42,787 bases of DNA, from contig NZ_VRUU01000043.1 in assembly GCF_008039875.1 (NCBI RefSeq), forward strand, positions 1-42,787. Direction: 5' to 3'. This stretch comes from Methylobacterium sp. WL119. GTDB taxonomy: Bacteria; Pseudomonadota; Alphaproteobacteria; Rhizobiales; Beijerinckiaceae. Under the pieces are notes generated by a model that saw only the letters and a list, made by a program, of their open reading frames with translations, was not told the origin of the DNA and ran no database searches. Every line of letters begins with the position of its first letter. Position 1 is the stretch's first letter. Shown here one piece after another: positions 36,272-42,787 of this stretch. The position numbers and the translations under genes were made by a program.

Positions 36272-38272
36272 TCACATCCCGAACGCCACCCGGCGGCTGT
36301 TGCCGCGCTTGAGGTTGCGGTAGCGCGCCATCGCCCAGAGCGGGAAGAACTTCGGATAGCCATGGTAGCGCAGGTAGAACACCCGCGGGAAACCGGTCGC
36401 GGTGTAGCGCTCCTCGTTCCAGAAGCCGTCGGTTCCTTGCGTGCGCGCTAGGAAGTTGATGCCGCGGGTCACGGCCGGGTCGTCGCATTCCCCGGCGGCC
36501 ATCAGTGCGAGCAGCGCCCAGGCGGTCTGCGATGCGGTGGAGGAGCCGGCCTCGAACGCCGGATCGATCTTGTAGCTCGACGCGTCCTCGCCCCAGCCGC
36601 CATCCGGATTCTGGATGCGGATCAGCCATTCCACGGCGCGCCGGATCTCGGGCGAGGCGGGATCGACCCCGGCCGCGTTCAGCGCGCACAGCACCGACCA
36701 CGTGCCGTAGATGAAGTTCATGCCCCAGCGGCCGTACCAGCTGCCGTCCTGCTCCTGGTCGTTGAGCAGGTAGGTCACGCCGCGATCGAGGGCCTTCGAC
36801 GATTCGCGGGTCTCGCCGAGCTGCGACAACATCGACACGACGCGAGCGGTCACGTCCGCGGTCGGCGGGTCGAGCAGCGCGCCGTGATCCGAGAACGGGA
36901 TGTGATTGAGGTACATGTGGTTGTTGTCGGCGTCGAACGCCGCCCAGCCGCCGTCCTTCGACTGCAGGCCCTCGACCCATTCGCGCGCCCGGGCGATCGA
37001 GGCGGTGTAGTCCGGCATGTTGGCCACCAGCCCGTGCTGGCGCATGGCGCGATCCATCGCCATCACCACGACGGCGGTGTCGTCGAGGTCCGGGTAGTGG
37101 GCGTTGGCGTACTGGAAGGCCCAGCCGCCGGGGCGGACCTTGGGCTTGGCCGCCGCCCAGTCGCCGGCGATGTCGAGCACCTGGCGCGGCAGCAGCCAGT
37201 CGAGGCCGGCGCGGGCCTGCCCCTCGGCATCGGTGCCGCCGGCCTCGAGCAGCGCGTGCCCGGCCAGAGCGGTGTCCCAGACCGGGGAGACGCAGGGTTG
37301 CACGTAGGCCTCGTGCGCCTTCACCACGACGAGCTTCTCGATCGCGTCGCAGGCGACGCGGACCTGCGGATGGTCCGGGCCGTAGCCCATCGCCTCGTAC
37401 ATCAGCACGGTGTTGACCATGGCCGGGAAGATCGCGCCGAGCCCGTCCTCGCCGTTCAGGCGCTCGCTGACCCAGGCCCGCGCCTTCTCCATCGCCCGCA
37501 GGCGGATGCGATGGGGGAAGTAGGCCTCCACCTTCTGCAGCACGCGGTCGATCGCGCCGAAGATCGGCGTCCACGGCCAGGTCGCGTGCGGGCTGCCGGG
37601 CCAGCGGCGCACGCTGGACGGGGGCGTCAGGAACAGCTCACCGATGCCGACGCCGCGCGGGTTCTTCGCCCGCGGCTTGGTCGCCTGCAGCACGAAGAGC
37701 GGCACCATCACGCAGCGGGCCCAGTACGACACCTTGTCGAGGTGGAACGGGAACCACTTCGGCAGGAACATCACCTCGACCGGCATCACCGGCACCGCCG
37801 ACCACGGCACCTCGCCGTAGAGCGCCAGGATGAAGCGGGTGAAGACGTTGGATTGCGCCGCGCCGCCGCGCGACAGGATCGCCTCGCGCGCCCGGCGCAT
37901 GTGCGGCGCCTCGATGTCGTCGCCGATCATCTTGAGGGCGAAGTAGGCCTTCACCGTGCAGCTCATGTCGAACGGCCCCTCGTGGACGAGGGCCCAGCCG
38001 CCATGCTTCTCCTGCGTGCGACGCAGGTAATTGCCGATCTTCGGCTCCAGGCCCTCGGGCGGACGGGTGTCGCGGAACTGGTGGAACAGGATGTACTCGG
38101 ACGGGATCGTGGCGTCGGCCTCGAGCTCGAAGCAGATGTGCCCGTCGGCCTGGGCGAGGGCGGTCAGGGCGCGGGTCGCCCGCGCGACGCCGTGATCGAC
38201 GTCGTCGAGGGAAATCGCCTGGGTCTTCGGGCGTTGCAGCGCCTCGACCTTGTTCACAGCCTCTCGCATCAT
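36272..38272 (-). CDS. shc: Squalene-hopene cyclase
   Basis: Cyclises squalene to hopene and diplopterol, the committed step of the hopanoid pathway (also called hpnF). 666 residues from ATG 38272; a second ATG follows directly at 38269, and an upstream TTG would add seven residues. The catalytic acid motif DLDDTA carries Asp395, Asp397 and Asp398. Several QW repeats are visible (for example DGGWAAFDADNNH, QDGSWYGRWG, NPDGGWGEDASS), and WSVLCAL and GFPRVFYLRYHGY are conserved. Purine-rich GAGGCGAGG sits directly before the start. It is a monotopic membrane enzyme in known structures. It follows hpnE by 139 bases. Confidence 0.97.
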   Translation of the reverse strand: MMREAVNKVEALQRPKTQAISLDDVDHGVARATRALTALAQADGHICFELEADATIPSEYILFHQFRDTRPPEGLEPKIGNYLRRTQEKHGGWALVHEGPFDMSCTVKAYFALKMIGDDIEAPHMRRAREAILSRGGAAQSNVFTRFILALYGEVPWSAVPVMPVEVMFLPKWFPFHLDKVSYWARCVMVPLFVLQATKPRAKNPRGVGIGELFLTPPSSVRRWPGSPHATWPWTPIFGAIDRVLQKVEAYFPHRIRLRAMEKARAWVSERLNGEDGLGAIFPAMVNTVLMYEAMGYGPDHPQVRVACDAIEKLVVVKAHEAYVQPCVSPVWDTALAGHALLEAGGTDAEGQARAGLDWLLPRQVLDIAGDWAAAKPKVRPGGWAFQYANAHYPDLDDTAVVVMAMDRAMRQHGLVANMPDYTASIARAREWVEGLQSKDGGWAAFDADNNHMYLNHIPFSDHGALLDPPTADVTARVVSMLSQLGETRESSKALDRGVTYLLNDQEQDGSWYGRWGMNFIYGTWSVLCALNAAGVDPASPEIRRAVEWLIRIQNPDGGWGEDASSYKIDPAFEAGSSTASQTAWALLALMAAGECDDPAVTRGINFLARTQGTDGFWNEERYTATGFPRVFYLRYHGYPKFFPLWAMARYRNLKRGNSRRVAFGM

Positions 38273-38411
38273 CCTCGCCTCAAACGGCCACAACTCTCGA
38301 TCCGCGCCCGATCGTCCCGGATCGGATCACGGCTCGCCCCTCTCGTCCTGCCTACGCATGGGCCGTACCGGCCCGTCGCCGGTCCGAACGCATGCTCGTC
38401 TCGGTCCTGCC

Positions 38412-39698
38412 TCATGCGGCGCCGCGCGTGCGTGCCGGATCGCACGACAGGGCGAGTGCGGCCGTCTTGCCCGAGCGGATCGACCCCTCGATCGTCGAGG
38501 GCAGCCCGGTGGCCGTCCAGTCGCCCGCGAGCACGAGGTTCGACCACGCCGTCTCCGCGCCGGCGCGGCGCGCGGCCTCAACCGGCGTCGCGGCGAAGGT
38601 CGCGCGCTTCTCCTTGACGATCTGCCAGCTTGGCAGTTCCGGGGCAAGGTCGGCCACGGTCGCGATCTCGGCCCAGATCTGCTTGGCCAAATCTTCGCGC
38701 GGCACGTCGAGCAGCCGGTCGGCGCCGCTGATCGTCACCGAATAGCGGTCGGGATAGGCGAAAAGCCACTCGGTCAGCGAGTTCACCATGCCGAGGATCA
38801 GCGGCGAGCCCGCCTTCGGCACCATCTTGAAATGGGCGTTGACGATCGAGCGGAACGCCTTCGGCGCGGACAGGCCGGGCAGCATCTCGGAGGCGACCCA
38901 GGGCGGCAAGGCCAGCACGACCGAATCGCCGTCCGCCACGTCGACCGCCCCGTCGGCGAAGTCGAGCCGCTCGACGCCGGCCGCGCCGAGGCCCAACCCA
39001 CGCAGGCGCCGGCCGAAGCGGACGGAGGCGCCGCTCGATGCGAGGTACCGCAGCGCCGGGTCGACGAAGGCGTAGGACAGGCCCTTCACCGCCACCAGCG
39101 GGCGGCAAGCCGCCCCGCCGGCGCCCAGCGTCTCGCGGAGGATCTTGGCGGCCAGCCCGACATCGCTCTCGGCGACCTCGGTGTTCAGCGCCGCCAGCAG
39201 GACCGGATGCCAGAGCCGGTCGTAGAGCGCGCCCTCGCAGGCCATGCTGGCGCCGATCGTCCCGCCGGCACCGTCCGCCTTGCCGGCTGCCGCCCGCAGG
39301 ATGCCGAGCGGCGCGAGGTAGTCGCGCGCGCGGCTGCCCGGCACGCGGCGCGCCTTGCTTAGCACCCACCACGGCACCCGGCCCGCATTCGGGCGAAGGG
39401 TCCAGCGCTCGCCGGTCTTCAGGTCGGCGAACGGGAAGGCGGCCTCGTCCGGGCCGGTCAGCGCGTCGTCCGGCGCGCCGACGCGCTTCAGGAACTTGAG
39501 GGCGTCGGCGTTGCCCGACAGCAGCAGGTGATTGCCGTTGTCGAGCTCGAGACCGAGCGTCGGGTCGTAGTACGACCGGCAGCGGCCGCCGGCCTGCTTG
39601 GCCGCCTCGTGCACGACGACGTGGGCGCCGCGTTCCACCAGGGAGACGGCGGCCGACAGGCCCGCGAGCCCGGCACCGACGACGTGGACCGTCGCCAT
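38412..39698 (-). CDS. hpnE: HpnE, hydroxysqualene dehydroxylase
   Basis: A 428-residue FAD protein of the amine oxidase/phytoene desaturase superfamily. HpnE reduces hydroxysqualene to squalene. The N-terminal VHVVGAGLAGLSAAVSLVERGAHVVVHEA is the dinucleotide-binding fold, followed by AGGRCRSYYD and NGNHLLLSGN. The C-terminal WSNLVLAGDWTATGLPSTIEGSIRSGKTAA is the second FAD motif. The start overlaps the hpnD stop by one base, which implies coupled translation. Together with hpnC and hpnD it forms the three-enzyme squalene route that replaces squalene synthase. Confidence 0.95.
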   Translation of the reverse strand: MATVHVVGAGLAGLSAAVSLVERGAHVVVHEAAKQAGGRCRSYYDPTLGLELDNGNHLLLSGNADALKFLKRVGAPDDALTGPDEAAFPFADLKTGERWTLRPNAGRVPWWVLSKARRVPGSRARDYLAPLGILRAAAGKADGAGGTIGASMACEGALYDRLWHPVLLAALNTEVAESDVGLAAKILRETLGAGGAACRPLVAVKGLSYAFVDPALRYLASSGASVRFGRRLRGLGLGAAGVERLDFADGAVDVADGDSVVLALPPWVASEMLPGLSAPKAFRSIVNAHFKMVPKAGSPLILGMVNSLTEWLFAYPDRYSVTISGADRLLDVPREDLAKQIWAEIATVADLAPELPSWQIVKEKRATFAATPVEAARRAGAETAWSNLVLAGDWTATGLPSTIEGSIRSGKTAALALSCDPARTRGAA

Positions 39699-40549
39699 CA
39701 GACGATCCCGTGCCGAAGCGCCACGGCGACGAGGGCGAGCTTCCTAGGCTTCACCCGCGCCCGCGGCATCGCCCAGCCGCGCTTGAGCAGCGCGACGAGG
39801 TAGAGCCGGTAGGCCGCCGCCATCAGGCGGGCCGCCTTGGTCGGCTTGCGCGGGCTCTTGGCGATGATCGCCCAGGTCGCGGCGTAATGCGCCTCGGCCT
39901 CCGCCGCGAGCGCGGCGCAGACCTCGCCGATGCGCGGATGCGTGATCGCCGCGTGCGGCGTCGGATCGGTCAGGCCGATCGCGGCGAGCCTTTCCCGCGG
40001 CAGGTAGAGCCGGCCGCGCTCGGCATCCTCGTCGATGTCGCGCAGGATGTTGGTGAGCTGCAGCGCCCGGCCCTCGTGCCAGGCGAGCTCGATGCCGAGC
40101 GCCTCCGGCATGCCGAAGATCCGCACGGACAGGCGCCCGACGGCGCTGGCGACCCGGTCGCAGTAGAGGTCGAGGGTCGCCGCGTCGGGCGCGACGATGT
40201 CCTCGAACGCGTCCATCGCCATGCCGTCGATCACGGCGTGGAAGTCTTCCCGCTTCAGGTCGTAGCGCTGCACCGGAACCACGAGGTCGCGCACGCGCGC
40301 CGCGGGCCTGCCGGCATAGAGTCCGTCGATGTCGGCGCGCCAGCGGTCGAGCTCGGCCGCGCGCAGGTCGGCCGCGCCGCCGTCGTCGGCGACGTCGTCG
40401 ACCGCACGGCAGAACGCGTAGACGGCGTACATCGCCTCGCGCCGCTCCTTCGGCAGCAGGCGCATCGCGGTGTAGAACGACGAGCCGGCCGCCGACAGGG
40501 CCGGGGCCTCGTCAGCGGGCAGGGCCGTCGCGGTGGCGGTGACGGTCAT
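39698..40549 (-). CDS. hpnD: HpnD, presqualene diphosphate synthase
   Basis: A 283-residue member of the trans-isoprenyl head-to-head synthase family. It condenses two farnesyl diphosphates into presqualene diphosphate. The first Asp-rich motif is FCRAVDDVADD (near residues 47-57), the second NILRDIDEDAERGRLYLP (near 164-181), both binding magnesium-diphosphate. The LLPKERREAMYAVYAF entry is typical. ATG 40549 overlaps the hpnC stop by ATGA. The frame continues far upstream inside hpnC as a GC artefact. The C-terminus ends in a basic segment (RARVKPRKLAL). Confidence 0.95.
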   Translation of the reverse strand: MTVTATATALPADEAPALSAAGSSFYTAMRLLPKERREAMYAVYAFCRAVDDVADDGGAADLRAAELDRWRADIDGLYAGRPAARVRDLVVPVQRYDLKREDFHAVIDGMAMDAFEDIVAPDAATLDLYCDRVASAVGRLSVRIFGMPEALGIELAWHEGRALQLTNILRDIDEDAERGRLYLPRERLAAIGLTDPTPHAAITHPRIGEVCAALAAEAEAHYAATWAIIAKSPRKPTKAARLMAAAYRLYLVALLKRGWAMPRARVKPRKLALVAVALRHGIV

Positions 40550-41445
40550 GGGTAAGCCTTGCCCTGCGGCGCCGCGCGGACGATGCGCCCTCGGAACGGC
40601 CGGCGGGCCAGCGTCGCGCCGATGCCGCCGAGCGCCGTCAACGCGAAACCGGCCTTGCCGTAATGGACCTTCTCCGAGAGCGGATCGCGATCGAGCAGCC
40701 CGCGGGCGAGGACGACGGCGAGCCGGTGGATCGCCGCGATCTCCAGCGACAGGCGCAGGTCGTCGATCAGGTCCGGCAGCACCTTGCCCGCGTCGAGCAG
40801 GCCCAGCGTCCGCTCGGCCAAGTCGCGGATGACCGCGCGCAATTGCGGCGTCGCCCTGGCGGCTCCCAGCATGGCGACGGTGGCGCCGTGCCGATCGAGC
40901 GCGTCCTGCGGGATGTAGACCCGGTCGAGAGTGCGGAAATCCTTGCCGCAATCCTGGAGATGGTTGACGATCTGGAGCGCTGCGCAGATCGCGTCCGAGG
41001 CGGCCCAGACCCGGGCGGGATCCTCGCCGTGCACGTCAAGGACGTAGCGACCGACCGGCATCGCCGAGTAGCGGCAGTAATGGATCAGCTCGTCCCAGTC
41101 GGCGTAGCGGTTCTTGCGCGCATCCATCCGGAACGCGTCGAGCAACTCGAGGGCGTGGCGCGGCGGCAGCCCGCGGGCGGCGAGCTCGCGCTTGAGCGGC
41201 TCGGCCTCCGGGTCGGCGGCCCCCGCGCCGGTCAGGGCGTCGGCGAGACCGTCGAGAAGCGCGAGCTTGCGCTCGGGCGACAGCGCGGCATGGTCGGCGA
41301 CGTCGTCGCCGGCGCGGACGAAATCATAGAACGCGAGGATCGCGCCGCGATTCTTCGGATGGATCAGGTGCGAGGCGACGGGGAAGTTCTCGTCGTTCGC
41401 ACCCTTGCCCGAGCGCAGCTCCGTGGCGGTGCCGGACGCGCTCAT
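40546..41445 (-). CDS. hpnC: HpnC, hydroxysqualene synthase
   Basis: A 299-residue paralogue of HpnD. It converts presqualene diphosphate to hydroxysqualene. Entry residues NFPVASHLIHPKNRGAILAFYDFVR lead to the first Asp motif AGDDVADH (near 45-52). The second region, LQIVNHLQDCGKDFRTLDRVYIP in two blocks, has Gln-Asp-x-x-x-Asp in place of the usual D-x-x-x-D. ATG 41445 overlaps the hpnA stop by ATGA, and its own stop overlaps hpnD by 4 bases. These overlaps make hpnA-C-D-E one coupled translational unit. Confidence 0.95.
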   Translation of the reverse strand: MSASGTATELRSGKGANDENFPVASHLIHPKNRGAILAFYDFVRAGDDVADHAALSPERKLALLDGLADALTGAGAADPEAEPLKRELAARGLPPRHALELLDAFRMDARKNRYADWDELIHYCRYSAMPVGRYVLDVHGEDPARVWAASDAICAALQIVNHLQDCGKDFRTLDRVYIPQDALDRHGATVAMLGAARATPQLRAVIRDLAERTLGLLDAGKVLPDLIDDLRLSLEIAAIHRLAVVLARGLLDRDPLSEKVHYGKAGFALTALGGIGATLARRPFRGRIVRAAPQGKAYP

Positions 41446-42482
41446 CGCTCGGCTCCCGGCAGGTATCCCGCGCCGCGGAACCAGTCGATCGCGTCGGACA
41501 GCCCCTCCCGGTAGGGGCGGGCGGCGTAGCCGAGCTCGGCCTGCGCCTTCGCGTCGGAGAAGAACATCCGGTAGCGCGACATGCGGATGCCGTCGATCGT
41601 GGCGAAGGGCTGCTTGCCGGTGATGCGCGCCATCTGCTCGGAAACGAAGGCGATCGGGTAGACCACGGCCCGCGGCAGGTTCACCGTCGGGGGCTTGCGG
41701 CCGACCATGCGGGCGATGTCGCCGAGCATCTGCGAAAGGAGCACGTTCTCGCCGCCGAGGATGTACTTCTCGCCGATCCGCCCCCTGCGCAAGGCGAGCA
41801 GGTGGCCGGCGGCCACGTCGTCGACATGGGCGAGGTTGAGGCCGGTGTCGACGAAGGCCGGCATCTTGCCGAGCGCCGCCTCCTGGATGATGCGCCCGGT
41901 CGGCGTCGGCTTGACGTCGCGCGGGCCGATCGGCGTCGACGGGTTGACGATCACCGCGGGCAGTCCGCTGCCGGCCACCATCGCGTCGACCACGCGCTCG
42001 GCCACGACCTTGCTGCGCTTGTAGGCGCCGATGGCGGTCTCGGGCGTCAGCGGCCGCGTCTCGTCCGAGGGCGTGACGCCGTCGTCCGGCGGCTTGATGG
42101 TGGCGACGCTGGACGTATAGACCACGCGCTCGACGCGCGCCTCGAGGGCGGCGCGCATCAGGTTGCGGGTGCCGTCGCGGTTGGTCCGGACGATCTCCTC
42201 CATGTCCGGCGCCCAGAGCCGATAGTCGGCGGCGGCGTGGATCAGGTAGCGCTGCCCTCGCATCGCGGCCGCGCAAGCCTCCGGGTCGCGCATGTCGCCC
42301 TCGACGACCTCGACGTCGGACCAGGTCAGGTTCGTGCGCGGGCTCGTGGCACGCACCATGATGCGCACCGGAAATCCGGCGTTGCGGAACACGTCGACCA
42401 GGGCCGGCCCGAGAAAGCCGCTCGCGCCGGTGATCAGCACCGGGCCGAGGTCGGAAGAACCGCTTGGGGTCGCCTCTGCCAT
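41442..42482 (-). CDS. hpnA: HpnA, hopanoid-associated sugar epimerase
   Basis: A 346-residue extended short-chain dehydrogenase of the HpnA type, resembling dihydroflavonol reductase and nucleotide-sugar epimerases. The NAD(P) motif is VLITGASGFLGPALVDVFR (near residues 15-33), the catalytic Tyr-Lys is in AYKRSKVVAE with Ser upstream in VYTSSVATI. A PSTPIGPRDVKPTPTGRI segment is strongly conserved in HpnA. Its exact reaction is not established; it may act on the ribose-derived side chain. ATG 42482 is chosen because conserved sequence begins soon after; an upstream extension to 42593 crosses the palindrome region. First gene of the operon in this window. Confidence 0.92.
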   Translation of the reverse strand: MAEATPSGSSDLGPVLITGASGFLGPALVDVFRNAGFPVRIMVRATSPRTNLTWSDVEVVEGDMRDPEACAAAMRGQRYLIHAAADYRLWAPDMEEIVRTNRDGTRNLMRAALEARVERVVYTSSVATIKPPDDGVTPSDETRPLTPETAIGAYKRSKVVAERVVDAMVAGSGLPAVIVNPSTPIGPRDVKPTPTGRIIQEAALGKMPAFVDTGLNLAHVDDVAAGHLLALRRGRIGEKYILGGENVLLSQMLGDIARMVGRKPPTVNLPRAVVYPIAFVSEQMARITGKQPFATIDGIRMSRYRMFFSDAKAQAELGYAARPYREGLSDAIDWFRGAGYLPGAER

Positions 42483-42581
42483 CACGCTCGAATCGTCACG
42501 GGAACGCGGGCGATGCCTTCGTTTTGGGCATCGCACCGCAGCAAGCCGGCTTTTGTCATCGAATGACGTGCACGACAAGGC

Positions 42582-42607
42582 GATCCGGGCCACAGGCGGC
42601 CCGGATC
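42582..42607 (-). terminator. Hairpin between dxs and hpnA
   Basis: A perfect 10-bp stem, GATCCGGGCC (42582-42591) with GGCCCGGATC (42598-42607), 20 bases after the dxs stop. There is no clear U-run on the minus strand. It may reduce read-through from dxs into hpnA, leaving room for an hpnA promoter in 42483-42581, where a GTCAT-CGA-ATGAC palindrome (42555-42567) also lies. Confidence 0.6.
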
Positions 42608-42626
42608 GTGGCGCGCGACGACGCCC

Positions 42627-42787
42627 TCAAGCGAGGCGGAGACGCGAACGCCCTTCCTGACGCTCGGGGAGGATGTCCTCGACCTTCCGGACGATGCTGG
42701 CGGCGTCGAGGCCGGCTTCGGCGTACATCTTGTCCGGGCTGTCGTGGTCCTGGTAGCTGTCGGGCAGGGTCATCGTGCGCACCCGCA
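42627..42787 (-). CDS. dxs: 1-deoxy-D-xylulose-5-phosphate synthase, C-terminal fragment
   Basis: Only the last 52 codons are in the window; the gene runs off the right edge. The translation reads [20 protein letters not shown] followed by [20 protein letters not shown], which matches the C-terminal end of Dxs (the L-P-D-x-F-I-D-H-x-S/P-P-x-x-M-Y and A-G-L-D pattern). Dxs makes DXP from pyruvate and glyceraldehyde 3-phosphate for isoprenoid and thiamine thiazole synthesis. It lies directly upstream of hpnA on the same strand, so precursor supply and hopanoid synthesis may be linked. The cut is a window edge, not a truncation. Confidence 0.85.
   Translation of the reverse strand, partial: RVRTMTLPDSYQDHDSPDKMYAEAGLDAASIVRKVEDILPERQEGRSRLRLA

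Noticed and set aside
40550..42276. Long frames suggesting hpnC and hpnD extend far upstream as fusions
   Set aside because: Both frames run through the preceding gene in another frame with low-complexity translation; the ATGA overlaps give clean starts at 41445 and 40549.

Overview
The window comes from a very GC-rich alphaproteobacterium, almost certainly a member of Methylobacteriaceae (Methylobacterium/Methylorubrum). This is inferred from the alphaproteobacterial DnaG and RpoD, the GC-saturated codon use that leaves long antisense shadow frames, the Anbu operon, and above all a nearly complete hopanoid (hpn) locus containing the HpnI/HpnJ/HpnK cyclitol-ether branch. No insertion sequence, prophage, integrase or CRISPR array is visible; it reads as ordinary chromosome.

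Positions 1-10.3 kb: a YqeY-like protein, DNA primase (dnaG) and the housekeeping sigma factor (rpoD) form a macromolecular-synthesis group. A class III cyclase follows, convergent with a membrane-anchored retropepsin-like protease. A TPP riboswitch then leads a tightly packed thiO-thiS-thiG-thiE/tenI operon. Positions 10.4-16.4 kb (minus strand): a long inverted repeat, then the Anbu operon (ATP-grasp, alpha-E, transglutaminase-like protease, Anbu peptidase), then map-radC. Positions 16.5-20.2 kb: a CHCC zinc-finger protein, an FAD monooxygenase, tRNA-Leu(UAA), the ABC-F ATPase ettA and a second long inverted repeat.

Positions 20.2-42.8 kb: the hopanoid island. An AGAT-type amidinotransferase (minus) faces away from hpnL-hpnM-hpnI-hpnJ-hpnK (plus). 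A YfdX-family periplasmic protein, the RND exporter hpnN (minus) and hpnH (plus) follow. Next is an unusual esterase-like/autotransporter fusion. The minus-strand operon hpnA-hpnC-hpnD-hpnE-shc-hpnG comes last, directly downstream of the 3' end of dxs, which runs off the window.

Together these genes take isoprenoid precursors (dxs) to squalene (hpnC, D, E), hopene (shc), adenosylhopane (hpnH), ribosylhopane (hpnG) and, after reduction to bacteriohopanetetrol, to the glucosaminyl and cyclitol-ether head groups (hpnI, K, J). HpnN, and possibly HpnM and HpnL, would handle transport. The most interesting hypothesis is that the unassigned amidinotransferase sharing a promoter region with hpnLMIJK transfers an amidino group from arginine to the cyclitol ether amine. 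That would make the guanidine-substituted bacteriohopanetetrol cyclitol ether reported from Methylobacterium. A palindrome in the shared promoter region could co-regulate both directions.
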